64,000 bases of DNA from JABWBD01 sp040768665 (lineage in GTDB: Bacteria; Planctomycetota; Planctomycetia; Pirellulales; Thermoguttaceae). The stretch covers positions 62,001-126,000 of the forward strand of contig JAXGMN010000015.1 of assembly GCA_040768665.1 (NCBI GenBank). Reading direction: 5' to 3'. The translations under genes were made by a program, and so were the position numbers. Within the stretch, counting starts at the first letter, position 1. Each line of letters opens with the position of its first letter. Under the pieces are notes generated by a model. It saw nothing but the letters and a program-made list of their open reading frames with translations, searched no databases and had not been told where the DNA came from. This document shows positions 1 to 8,111 of this stretch, piece by piece.

Positions 1-537
1 GACGGTGGAAACGTCGTCGCTGCGACCACCAAAGCTATCCTGACGGAGAAGGTATACCGGGAGAATCCGGCTCTCCACCGACCCCGGCTACGATGCATCC
101 TTCGGGACATCTTGGAACTGGACGACTGCATTCTGATCCGCAAGGAGCCCTACGACCCAATCGGCCACGCTGATGGCGTCGTCCGGTTCCTGAGCGACGA
201 TCTGGTCGTGATCGGCGATTGCTTCCAGATCGATCCGGGCTACCGGGAGCATCTGCGGAAAGTCCTGCTGGGGCATCATCTCCAGGTCGAGGAATTGCCG
301 TATTTCCATGAACAGCAGACCCGCAACGGGATTCCTTCGGCGGTCGGAAACTACGTGAACTTTCTCCGAGTGGGGAGCCTCATCATTGTGCCCGAGTATG
401 GCGTCCCCGAGGACGAGCAGTCGTGCCGAACGCTCGAAGAACTGTGTCCAGGCACGACAGTCGTACCGTTACCGTGCGTGGATCTGGCCCGAGAAGGCGG
501 TGTGCTGAATTGCATCACGTGGACAGTCAAGGTGTGA
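1..537 (+). CDS. agmatine deiminase / peptidyl-arginine deiminase family protein (3' part)
   Basis: The gene enters from the left edge, so only its last 178 codons are visible. Frame 1 opens with DGGNVV, the conserved aspartate/glycine strand of guanidine-modifying deiminases. It continues with HADGVVRF, which fits the catalytic GHxDxxxxF segment, and ends with GGVLNCITW, which fits the active-site cysteine motif near the C-terminus of this family. Known members hydrolyse agmatine to N-carbamoylputrescine in putrescine synthesis. A related peptidyl-arginine deiminase activity cannot be excluded from the tail alone. The stop overlaps a GTGAGGA sequence that can serve as ribosome site for the next gene, seven bases downstream. 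Confidence 0.85.
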   Translation, partial: DGGNVVAATTKAILTEKVYRENPALHRPRLRCILRDILELDDCILIRKEPYDPIGHADGVVRFLSDDLVVIGDCFQIDPGYREHLRKVLLGHHLQVEELPYFHEQQTRNGIPSAVGNYVNFLRVGSLIIVPEYGVPEDEQSCRTLEELCPGTTVVPLPCVDLAREGGVLNCITWTVKV

Positions 538-543
538 GGAATT

Positions 544-1464
544 ATGGCCGACATGCAGACAGCATTTGCGACACTGGAAGGATTGGACTGTTTTAGAAAC
601 GACATAGCCAAGGTGCAATCGGAACTGATTGCGTTTCGGGATGAGTTCCTTCCTGAATTCCTTGGCCTCCCGCTGCTTGAATCCCTTCCCGACTACATGC
701 CAAACCACCTTCGGGCACAGGTGGTCGAGACTTCGCACCGATTGTCGTCCTGGCAGAAGGCCGTGGACAAGCTAAGTGAAGCTCTGCCCTTTGCCAACCA
801 CTCCGAGCTTCGGGCTGAAGACTTCAATGATTTCATGTTCCAAGAGGCCACTCCTGCCTTTTCCCGCTCGACGGACGGCATTCGGTGGAAAATCGGCCTC
901 TTCGTCAGTCTGGACTGGATTCGTGGCTGGTGCTGGCCGACATTCCTTGATCGAAAGGATGATGCCGAAGCCGAGGAGCAAGACTTCTTGGCGGCACTGC
1001 CTCGGATCAAGCCGTGGCTGATGAGCCTCGCCGTCGATGATTCTGTGCTTCTCAATGGACTCTGTATGATCCTCCCGCTCATTGCTGACTTCGATCCGCC
1101 TTTCGTGAAATTGGCCCTTGATCCTGAGACTTGGCGTTCGCTTGTCATGTCCAACGCCGACGTGCCGGAAGAGCAGCGGCAGATGTGGCTGGAGGCGATA
1201 GATCACGGACATTTCAGACACGCCGTGAACAACGCTCTTCTGCATGTCGTTGGAGCACTGGCCAACAACAACTTCATGCTGATCCGGGATTACTTGGAGC
1301 ATCCATGCCTCCATGGTGGCTACACTGGGCTCATGCCGCACTATTTGTTCGCCCTGCTGTTTCAGAAGGTCTCGATCCTGCGACAACTGGCGAGCGACAG
1401 CAGCCAAGCGAACTTGGGACTGGAAATGGACACTAATCGGACAGTAACCATAGCGACAAGATGA
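544..1464 (+). CDS. hypothetical protein, 306 aa
   Basis: I do not recognise this protein. It starts with ATG a few bases after a GAGGA ribosome site that overlaps the previous stop. It has no signal peptide or clear membrane segment and looks like a soluble, helix-rich cytoplasmic protein with many Trp, Leu and acidic residues. Its stop overlaps the start of the next gene in an ATGA arrangement, so the two are probably co-translated. No catalytic motif is evident. Confidence 0.7.
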   Translation: MADMQTAFATLEGLDCFRNDIAKVQSELIAFRDEFLPEFLGLPLLESLPDYMPNHLRAQVVETSHRLSSWQKAVDKLSEALPFANHSELRAEDFNDFMFQEATPAFSRSTDGIRWKIGLFVSLDWIRGWCWPTFLDRKDDAEAEEQDFLAALPRIKPWLMSLAVDDSVLLNGLCMILPLIADFDPPFVKLALDPETWRSLVMSNADVPEEQRQMWLEAIDHGHFRHAVNNALLHVVGALANNNFMLIRDYLEHPCLHGGYTGLMPHYLFALLFQKVSILRQLASDSSQANLGLEMDTNRTVTIATR

Positions 1465-2297
1465 ATCAGTACCGCATTTACACCACGAGCAGAGAAAGCT
1501 GCCGACTCAATCGCCGGGAGCTTTTCGCCGTTAGTATGGGCATCAGCCTGGGACTGGTCTCGAAAGCGACGGCTGACGGAAACCCGCAAGCTATGGGCCA
1601 AGGTCGGGCTTCCCAGAGGATGACGCCGGACCAGATCGCTTACGACTACGAACACCTACTGGGACGGCCTACTTCGGGCGAGTCGGTGAGAAACCTGCTC
1701 CATCCAATCCCGCCCGAGCGAGTAATCGTACTGAGAATGGCGGATTATTCGGAGGATATCCACTGCGGAAAGCCGATTTCCCGGAGCGAGTCAGTTCTGT
1801 GGGGAACAGAGCCTTCCGTGGACATCGGCTTGATCGCTCGGATGGCGGAGATCCTCACCACCTACCATGAAGTCCCCGAGCACCGGCGATCGTGGGTGAA
1901 AACAATGGCCTCCTCGGAAGACTTTGGACCTTCGATCAACCATCGTGGTGTCGGCATAGTTCGCCCCTTCCAACGTTCCGGGCTCGTTCCAGCAACAAAC
2001 TCGCCAGTCGATTGGTGGCTGTTCCTCCTGTCAGATGGGTGTGTTGACTGGAATGATGAAGGCAACGAGTTGCACACGATACTGGTTCAAGTAGCAACCG
2101 ATCCAGTACCGGGGGCTCGAAGCTTTGACGGGCTCTTCCTTGCCCACCTCATCTCTCGCATTCATGCCCGCCCATCAAAATGGCGAGAAGTAACTCGGAT
2201 GAGTCGGGATGACGCTGCTCGATTCGTCAATCGACAGATGCTTCTGGCCTTGCGGGGTGTTCCGGGGCAGGGGCGTTTTCAGGACAGCGGAGCTTGA
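1461..2297 (+). CDS. hypothetical exported protein, weakly PTS EIIA-like
   Basis: A 278-residue protein overlapping the previous gene by four bases. Residues about 14-35 contain NRRELF followed by a hydrophobic stretch, which resembles a twin-arginine or ordinary signal peptide. The middle and C-terminal parts (about residues 150-270) faintly resemble the fold order of PTS EIIA type-2 domains, but the position where the phosphorylated histidine would lie reads VGIVRP, without a histidine. The EIIA suggestion is weak. It could be a planctomycete-specific exported protein of unknown function. Confidence 0.55.
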   Translation: MNQYRIYTTSRESCRLNRRELFAVSMGISLGLVSKATADGNPQAMGQGRASQRMTPDQIAYDYEHLLGRPTSGESVRNLLHPIPPERVIVLRMADYSEDIHCGKPISRSESVLWGTEPSVDIGLIARMAEILTTYHEVPEHRRSWVKTMASSEDFGPSINHRGVGIVRPFQRSGLVPATNSPVDWWLFLLSDGCVDWNDEGNELHTILVQVATDPVPGARSFDGLFLAHLISRIHARPSKWREVTRMSRDDAARFVNRQMLLALRGVPGQGRFQDSGA

Positions 2298-2305
2298 GAC
2301 CACTC

Positions 2306-3622
2306 ATGCAAATCACTATTTACCGAGGCACACACCAGATTGGCGGCAACTGTGTCGAAGTGCGAAGCGGCTCCAGTCGCATCATCATCGACGTGGGAAC
2401 GCCGCTGGTAGACGAGAAAGGCGAGCCGTTCGACGCCACCGTGCTCAGGGGCAAGAATGTCCCGCAGCTTCTCGAAGCGGGCATCCTCCCCCGGGTGCCT
2501 GGACTTTTCGACGATCCTGACGACCGGAGTCGCCCGCCCAATGCCATCCTGCTCTCGCATTCCCATACCGACCACGTGGGACTGCTGCCGTACACTCGAC
2601 GCCGAATCCCCATTCACGTGAGTCGGGGGGCCAGCAAGATGATCCTGGCGGGCTCGATGTTTGCTGGGCAGAAAGGAATCGACAAAGGGCGGAGACAGCA
2701 CGATGTCCTGCCGGGGGAGCGATTCGATATTGGGAACTTCAGGATCACGGCTTACAACGTGGACCATTCCGCCTTCGACAGCATGGCGTTCGTCATTGAG
2801 GCCGCTGGGCGACGGTTGCTCTACTCTGGGGACTTACGGTTGCATGGTAGGAAGCCAGGCATGGCGAAGCGGTTGATCCGGGCAGCAAAAGGACGGATCG
2901 ATGTCGTGCTCATGGAAGGAACACACCCGGAGCCCGGTCCAGAGAAGCGGATCACCGAAGCTGGATTAGAGAACAGAATAGTCGGCCACATCGACCGTGC
3001 GAAGGGACTCGTCCTCGCTCACTTCTCGCCGATGCACGTGGATCGCCTAGTTACGTTCCTGCGGGCGGCGATACGGACCAACCGCAAAGTGGTGCTAGAT
3101 CCCTACGCTGCCTACGTGATGTACCTGATCCGCTCTCAGTGCCGAATTCAAGATCCGCAGAAGCACCGTTTGCTGAGAGTGTATTACAATCAGAGCTTCC
3201 TCGGAAGCTACAAGCGGAAGAACCAGCAAGGCGTGTACGACAAGTTCCTCGGCCGTCGCATCGAGATGGACGAGATCCTCGCATCACCGAAGCGTCTTCT
3301 GATGGTGTTTCGCCCTGCCATGATCGACCCGGACTTCGGCGGCCAACTTCCCCGAGAATGCACCTGCATCTACTCGTACTGGTCGGGCTACCTGGAGCGA
3401 CCGCAGTGGGATGGTTTCGAGGAACAGCTTGCCTCGGTCGGCGGACGGTTCATCAAAGCTCATACCAGCGGCCATATCTTCGCCGAGGACACGGCGACGT
3501 TCCTGAAGGAGATCGCCCCCAAGCTGGTAATTCCCATTCACACGCCCAAGCCGGACGCTTTCCGGGCGCTCGCCTGCCCGGTTAGAGTTCTCGACGACGG
3601 GGAAACTTACGACGTTTGCTGA
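2306..3622 (+). CDS. metallo-beta-lactamase fold hydrolase, RNase J/CPSF-like
   Basis: The ATG at 2306 is preferred over a TTG four codons upstream because MQITIYRGTHQIGGN is the usual N-terminus of this family. The metal-binding motif SHSHTDH lies at residues 84-90, a second metal-ligand region reads YSGDLRLHG, and HTSGH and IPIHT near the C-terminus match the later motifs of beta-CASP type MBL enzymes. Relatives act on RNA or on phosphodiesters, with two zinc ions. The substrate here is unknown. It lies in a same-strand run with the preceding genes and with a small ORF and a phosphatase downstream. Confidence 0.8.
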   Translation: MQITIYRGTHQIGGNCVEVRSGSSRIIIDVGTPLVDEKGEPFDATVLRGKNVPQLLEAGILPRVPGLFDDPDDRSRPPNAILLSHSHTDHVGLLPYTRRRIPIHVSRGASKMILAGSMFAGQKGIDKGRRQHDVLPGERFDIGNFRITAYNVDHSAFDSMAFVIEAAGRRLLYSGDLRLHGRKPGMAKRLIRAAKGRIDVVLMEGTHPEPGPEKRITEAGLENRIVGHIDRAKGLVLAHFSPMHVDRLVTFLRAAIRTNRKVVLDPYAAYVMYLIRSQCRIQDPQKHRLLRVYYNQSFLGSYKRKNQQGVYDKFLGRRIEMDEILASPKRLLMVFRPAMIDPDFGGQLPRECTCIYSYWSGYLERPQWDGFEEQLASVGGRFIKAHTSGHIFAEDTATFLKEIAPKLVIPIHTPKPDAFRALACPVRVLDDGETYDVC

Positions 3623-3643
3623 AGCCCAGTAGGAGAACCGACC

Positions 3644-3799
3644 ATGTACACCTATCGCATTCGACTATCCCCAAAACCCGGCACGAGCGGCGGCAACCTG
3701 ACGACCGAAGTTCGTGCCAATTCCGATAGCGAGGCCAGACGCCTTGCCGAGGCGCAGTATCCCGGCTATCGTGTTGAAGCTGTCGCTCGTAGCGGCTAA
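3644..3799 (+). CDS. small conserved-looking protein, 51 aa
   Basis: A short ORF starts at ATG 3644, nine bases after AGGAGA, and ends TAA 3797-3799. The product begins MYTYRIRLSPKPG and ends YPGYRVEAVARSG. The mix of alternating hydrophobics followed by a helix (SDSEARRLAEAQYPGY) suggests a single beta-alpha-beta domain. The good ribosome site, sensible composition and tight fit between two real genes support it. Function is unknown. Confidence 0.6.
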   Translation: MYTYRIRLSPKPGTSGGNLTTEVRANSDSEARRLAEAQYPGYRVEAVARSG

Positions 3800-3805
3800 C
3801 CCCTG

Positions 3806-4471
3806 ATGAGAAGCTCGATGCTACCCCGCACCATCGCCATAGGAGACATTCACGGCCATTCTGAAGCCTTGGCGGCGGTGATCAACGCTCTTGATCTTCG
3901 GCAGGACGACACCATCGTTCTGCTGGGGGACTACGTGGACCGGGGGCCGGACAGCCGAGGTGCGCTGGAGCAGGTCATCGAGCTTGGCGAACGCTGCCAC
4001 GCCGTTCCGCTGATGGGCAACCATGAAGAGATGATGCTCGGTGCCCGAGAGGGAAGAGATGACCTCCGCTTCTGGCTGAGGTGCGGCGGTGACGCCACAC
4101 TGAAATCGTACAGCGGTGACCAGGATGTTCGTCGCATTCCGGCAGAACACTTTCGATTTCTGAAGAACCTTCCACACTACTTCGAGACTGATACCCACTT
4201 CTTCATTCACGCCAACTACGCCCCGAACTGGCCCTTGGAGCAGCACGATTCGAAGACTGCCCTCTGGCTCCCGCTGACAGATCTTCCCGGCCCACACTAT
4301 TCTGGCAAAATAGCCGTCGTTGGGCATACTCCGCAGATGGGAGGGAAAGTGCTGGATCTCGGATATCTCAAGTGCGTCGATACCGGCTGTGGCTACGGCG
4401 GCGTGCTCTCGGCATTGGAAGTGAACACCGGCATAGTCTGGCAGGTGGATGAGAACGGGCAGAGGGCTTAG
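3806..4471 (+). CDS. serine/threonine protein phosphatase (PPP family metallophosphoesterase)
   Basis: A 221-residue protein with the three diagnostic blocks of PPP/PrpA-type phosphatases: GDIHGH at residues 13-18, GDYVDRGPDS at 41-50 and GNHEEMM at 71-77. A later histidine block (IHANY) and VVGHTP complete the dinuclear metal site. Known relatives remove phosphate from phosphoserine or phosphothreonine, or hydrolyse dinucleoside tetraphosphates. The start at 3806 is seven bases after the small upstream gene. An internal ATG at codon 5 is an alternative start. Confidence 0.9.
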   Translation: MRSSMLPRTIAIGDIHGHSEALAAVINALDLRQDDTIVLLGDYVDRGPDSRGALEQVIELGERCHAVPLMGNHEEMMLGAREGRDDLRFWLRCGGDATLKSYSGDQDVRRIPAEHFRFLKNLPHYFETDTHFFIHANYAPNWPLEQHDSKTALWLPLTDLPGPHYSGKIAVVGHTPQMGGKVLDLGYLKCVDTGCGYGGVLSALEVNTGIVWQVDENGQRA

Positions 4472-4520
4472 AGCGTTCGGTTAGTGAGTTTCCGAGCTTA
4501 CTCAAGCAGGCGATTTAGGA

Positions 4521-4885
4521 ATGAGTCTCTCATGGGATAACCAATCGGACCGTATTCGGGCTGTATTCGGCTTGGGAAGCGACCAGCCGTTGCCGGAAGT
4601 GGACGTGGATAACTTGCTGACCTACCGGGCGCACTTGCGGGCGATACTTGGAAAGGGCGGCTTCGAGGCTGAATACCACAGCGACGGTGGAATGCACAGC
4701 AGTCGGGTGTGGGTCTGCGGCATCAAATACGAGATCGATCCGTGCTGGGTGTGCTGTGCAACGTTTTCGGGGAGCATCTTGAAGGCGGGTTTCCGCTGTC
4801 CCATGTAGACGTCTCCGACGACGTTCCGGTCAGAGAAATCATCGAAGACTACAAGCATTGGCTGCAAACTTGTCGGCAGCAGTGA
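4521..4885 (+). pseudogene. small unknown protein broken by a one-base deletion near 4743
   Basis: The frame from ATG 4521 (MSLSWDNQSDRIRAVF...) hits a stop at 4806. Switching frame after the codon at 4740-4742 gives LGVLCNVFGEHLEGG and then HVDVSDDVPVREIIEDYK, ending at TGA 4883-4885. This downstream part reads as normal protein and matches my memory of a family with the pattern 'RIRAVFGLG...LPEVD...LLTY...EDY.W' (about 120 aa). Two bases lie between the two readable frames where three are needed, so one base is missing. It is either a real mutation or an assembly error. Confidence 0.6.
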
Positions 4886-5192
4886 GCAGGGCGACAGCAT
4901 CTTCTCTGCCCAAGTTGCGACCTCCAACGCTCCTCGAAGCTTCCTGAGAGCAGGATAGCGCCGATCAAGGTCGCAAATGCGAGGATGATGGTCACTGAGG
5001 CTGACTACTTTCCACTTGGGCCGATCCGTGAGAAGATTCGTGGAAAACTGGAAGCGTGGGATTGTGGAAGGGTGGAATGCGGGCCAGAAGAACATCATCC
5101 CGTGTGGCTGTTGCTGCCGCAGGGAGTCTCCGGGGCGATCAAGCGGCGTGGCGGCACCGGTCCCTTCAGGGAATTGGCAAAGCCAGTGATGC
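4886..5192. other. gene-poor stretch
   Basis: I see no convincing gene here. Short open frames exist on the plus strand (for example from 4985), but they show no family motif and no good ribosome site. Confidence 0.4.
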
Positions 5193-5552
5193 TTACCGAA
5201 AGTCAGCCGCCATGATCTTCGCTCGGAAGAACTCGTGGTCTGGGAACTTCTCAGTTCCGTACCACCGGCCAACGCTTACCTGGGTTGGGATCGTGTAGTC
5301 GCCGAAACGCCGTTCTTCACTCAGGTTCCCGCCAAACGGGATTAGGGCGAAACTCCTGTTCTCCGTTTGGTCGCCCCACCTTTGCATCTGAACGCTCTTC
5401 ACCCGCCCTTCACCATCGACCGTCAGACGCACCGGGCACAAAGGCGAGTGGTCCGCCGAGACCCGCCAGTCCAACTTTTGAGCTTCTTCACTTTCGGTAC
5501 TGTGCCGCCACGATCCCCAGATCTTCTTGGGTTCGACAAGTTCGGCTGCCAA
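5193..5552 (-). CDS. C-terminal DUF6544-like exported protein (short form)
   Basis: The product contains RRFGDYTIPTQV followed by VGRWYGTEKF and EFFRAKI, which resemble the C-terminal block of the DUF6544 family. Its length (about 119 aa) is well below that family's usual size of more than 200. In-frame upstream codons (to about 5610) encode a hydrophobic run ending AQQVLA, which looks like a signal peptide but lacks a standard start codon. The gene may therefore be a truncated remnant, or may use an unusual start. Function is unknown. Confidence 0.45.
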   Translation of the reverse strand: MAAELVEPKKIWGSWRHSTESEEAQKLDWRVSADHSPLCPVRLTVDGEGRVKSVQMQRWGDQTENRSFALIPFGGNLSEERRFGDYTIPTQVSVGRWYGTEKFPDHEFFRAKIMAADFR

Positions 5553-5949
5553 TACTTGCTGGGCTGACGCGACGATTGCGAGAAAGACGACGTACCTCAG
5601 GATGCACCCCTTCTGATAGAGTCTTCGGGCAGGACAAGCCCAGGGTATCCGGCCGCCCAGCCCATGTCCAGTTTTCCGGCAAGTTCCGGTCTTGCGGCCA
5701 AGGGAGTTCCCTCCGTGGCGGAGCAGGATTGTATGGAGCGCGATGGTGGCTACACTGGGGGTAATAGCGATTGCCTGACCACGCAGGAAACCTACTGTGA
5801 GGCAACTCGTCGAGTGTGCCGAGAAGCCGACCGAATGTCCCCGGTGCGGTCATTGGCCCGTAGCCGAGATCCTCTACGGCCGAGTGCAGTTCACCCCTGA
5901 GCTGCTGGGGAAGAGTTGTTCTTGGAACTGGACGCCGCTGAGTGCCGGC

Positions 5950-6159
5950 TTGGCGAATCCTAATCGTGGAGACGTATGGATTGTCGACTTGGGAATGGTT
6001 GCCAGGAGCCGTCCCTGCCTGGTGCTGAGCATTCCGCCCAACCAAGAAACCGACCGGGTGTTGGTCACCGTTGTCGCACATACAGCGAGTCCGCGTGGCT
6101 CGCCGCAGGTTTCCGCGAAGGCGACCACCCAGAGAAAGAGCGGCTCCATCGGCTGCTAA
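5950..6159 (+). pseudogene. truncated MazF/PemK-like toxin remnant
   Basis: The segment NPNRGDVWIVDLG followed by RPCLVLSIPPNQETDR and VLVTVVAHTASPRG matches the N-terminal half of MazF/PemK-type endoribonuclease toxins. After about 50 residues the frame loses similarity and stops. It lacks the C-terminal strands, and no antitoxin gene is visible next to it. The open frame extends upstream to 5797 and includes CPRCGHWPVAEILYG, a fragment of a different small zinc-ribbon family. The region looks like a junction of two gene remnants. Confidence 0.5.
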
Positions 6160-6175
6160 GGATTGATCGAGAAAT

Positions 6176-6242
6176 AAGTGTCAGGAACCATTTGCCGGAA
6201 ACCGGCCCTTCGGGTGCTTCGCACAAATGGTTCCTGACACTT
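6176..6242. repeat. palindromic intergenic element with 19-bp perfect arms
   Basis: The arms at 6176-6194 and 6224-6242 are exact inverted copies (AAGTGTCAGGAACCATTTG and its complement), and with one mismatch the pairing extends outward by about five bases. The inner 29 bases can form a further small hairpin. The shape resembles REP-type palindromes. It could also act as a bidirectional terminator because a run of T follows the right arm. Confidence 0.8.
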
Positions 6243-6551
6243 TTTTCTCGAACGTTGCTAAGCAGACTCGGACGGAAGATTTTGAGAGCACCCGGACATC
6301 CAAATTGAACTTTCAGAGTCTGACCCTGTGCGTCTTTGATGGAGGCCCAAGAATTCCTGAGATTCATGAATAAGCTGGGCTAGCCGCCATCGCCGCAGAT
6401 GGCCCGCCAACGGCGACCCTTGATGCCAACTTATGAATGTGTCAGCGCATTGCAGCCCCCCGTGTCCGGGGTTACAATGCAGACGCTATGCAACGACCAC
6501 GCATCAAGGGCGTAGTACCCCTACAGCACCGGGCAATCTCAGGAGCCTCCG

Positions 6552-7748
6552 ATGGTTCACGACGTGTTCATCAGCGCCAAAAGCGCCGATTACGCGTATG
6601 CCCAGCAAGTCTACAAGATGCTGACCGAAAACGGCATCCGGGCGTTTTTCAGCCACGAGTCACTTCCGGAGCTTGGCAACAGCGATTACCGCAAGGAAAT
6701 CGACCGGAAGCTCGAAGAAAGCCAGCACATGGTGGTGGTCGTCAGCTCGGTCGAGAATGCCAACTCACCCTATGTCGAGGCGGAGTGGGGGTTCTTCGTC
6801 AACGAAAAGCGATCCGGCCGGAAGAGTGGCAATCTGGTTACGCTGACCGTTGGCTCATTGGAAAGTCACCAATTGCCCGCCAGTTTGCGCTACTACGAGG
6901 TAATTCGTTTCGACGATCCTAGTGCCTGCGAGAAGTTGCGTCGCTACCTAGCACCGAGGGTTCGTGAAGATCCCACCCCATCGGCTGCCACCGGCATTGC
7001 GAGCGCAAATGCTTATCGGACTAATTCACTGGGAAATGTGTTCGTTCGTGTGCCGATGGAGTTACTGCCCGCGGGGCACAAGCCCGGCCTAGCAGTCTAT
7101 GTGTCCACGACCTGTGTGACTAATCAGGAGTATATGGCTTTCGTGAACGACGGGCACCCCGAGCCACGGTGGCCGAGGAAGTACCGCCAGGCCCAGCATT
7201 GGCGAGAGGAGAACTCTATACGGGAGCGACCGCAGAACCCGGTCGTCTTTGTTTCGCAGAGTCACGCGATTGCCTTCTGCGACTGGCTGACTAGAGAGGA
7301 GCGCGCACGAAGGTCCTCGGGCGGCGGGATCGAAGGCCACGAGCGGTATGTTTTGCCCACGTTGCCCCTGTGGAAGTCGATTGCTCGAAGTGCACCGCTG
7401 ACCGACGACGCGGTCATAGACCGGGTGTGGTTGCCGGGCAGTCCACCGCCAACCGAAAAGGTCCGGTCGGGTACGCCGACGCTGCTAGGCTTGTACTGCT
7501 TGTATGGAAACGTATTCGAATGGTGTCAGGATCACGTAGAGAAGAAGATCCGGCTGCGCGACAAGCACGACGAACTGGTAACCACCGAACGTTGCTGGTT
7601 GGCAATGGGAGGCGGTTGGGCCAGTTCGCGAGATTGGCTCCGCGCACAAATTCAGAAGCGAACTTACGGCGGTGTGTGGTGTCTCGGCGGTGCCGGGTTC
7701 AAAGACGGCGGTTTCCGCCTGTGGCTTTTCTCGAAGCCGCCGCAGTAA
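6552..7748 (+). CDS. TIR domain - formylglycine-generating-enzyme-like (C-type lectin fold) fusion
   Basis: A 398-residue protein with AGGAG eight bases before the ATG. Residues 1-140 form a TIR domain: DVFISAKSADY (box 1), FFSHESLPELG (box 2) and SPYVEAEWGFFVNEKRSG (box 3), with glutamates in the DYRKEIDRKLEES helix where NAD-hydrolysing TIRs carry the catalytic residue. Residues about 160-395 resemble the FGE/sulfatase-modifying-factor fold: VTNQEYMAFV, AIAFCDWL, GNVFEWCQD and MGGGWASS. TIR-FGE proteins are candidates for prokaryotic immunity or regulated NADases with a ligand-binding C-lectin module. No partner effector is seen next to it. Confidence 0.85.
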   Translation: MVHDVFISAKSADYAYAQQVYKMLTENGIRAFFSHESLPELGNSDYRKEIDRKLEESQHMVVVVSSVENANSPYVEAEWGFFVNEKRSGRKSGNLVTLTVGSLESHQLPASLRYYEVIRFDDPSACEKLRRYLAPRVREDPTPSAATGIASANAYRTNSLGNVFVRVPMELLPAGHKPGLAVYVSTTCVTNQEYMAFVNDGHPEPRWPRKYRQAQHWREENSIRERPQNPVVFVSQSHAIAFCDWLTREERARRSSGGGIEGHERYVLPTLPLWKSIARSAPLTDDAVIDRVWLPGSPPPTEKVRSGTPTLLGLYCLYGNVFEWCQDHVEKKIRLRDKHDELVTTERCWLAMGGGWASSRDWLRAQIQKRTYGGVWCLGGAGFKDGGFRLWLFSKPPQ

Positions 7749-8111
7749 GAGTCTGGTTCGGAACCCAGTTTTTTTGTCCGACTCGGGATGACGGGATCAC
7801 GGTTTTCGCACTGACAAATCGACCGCTCACCGGGAACGGTCCGATCGGCCCTCTCTAGCCTACCCAGCGAGCCGGGGCGGAACGACCCCAGGAATGCGGG
7901 GCCGTCGAAACGGCGGGAGTCGTCAGCACGACGATGAGGGCCGCCGGCAACAACCGACGTCGTTTCGTCGCCGCGCCCAACTGGACTTCCACCATGCGTT
8001 GGATTAGCATAGAGGGTTTATCGCCGTGACGCAGGGAGCATTCCTTAGGGAAGCTGCGGCTCCTCGGCAGTTCGACGACAGGACCAGGGATCTCAATCGG
8101 AGCCAAACCAC
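7749..8111. other. gene-free stretch
   Basis: No gene is supported here. A minus-strand frame (7855-8106) contains a hydrophobic segment but has no ribosome site or recognised motif. Confidence 0.4.
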
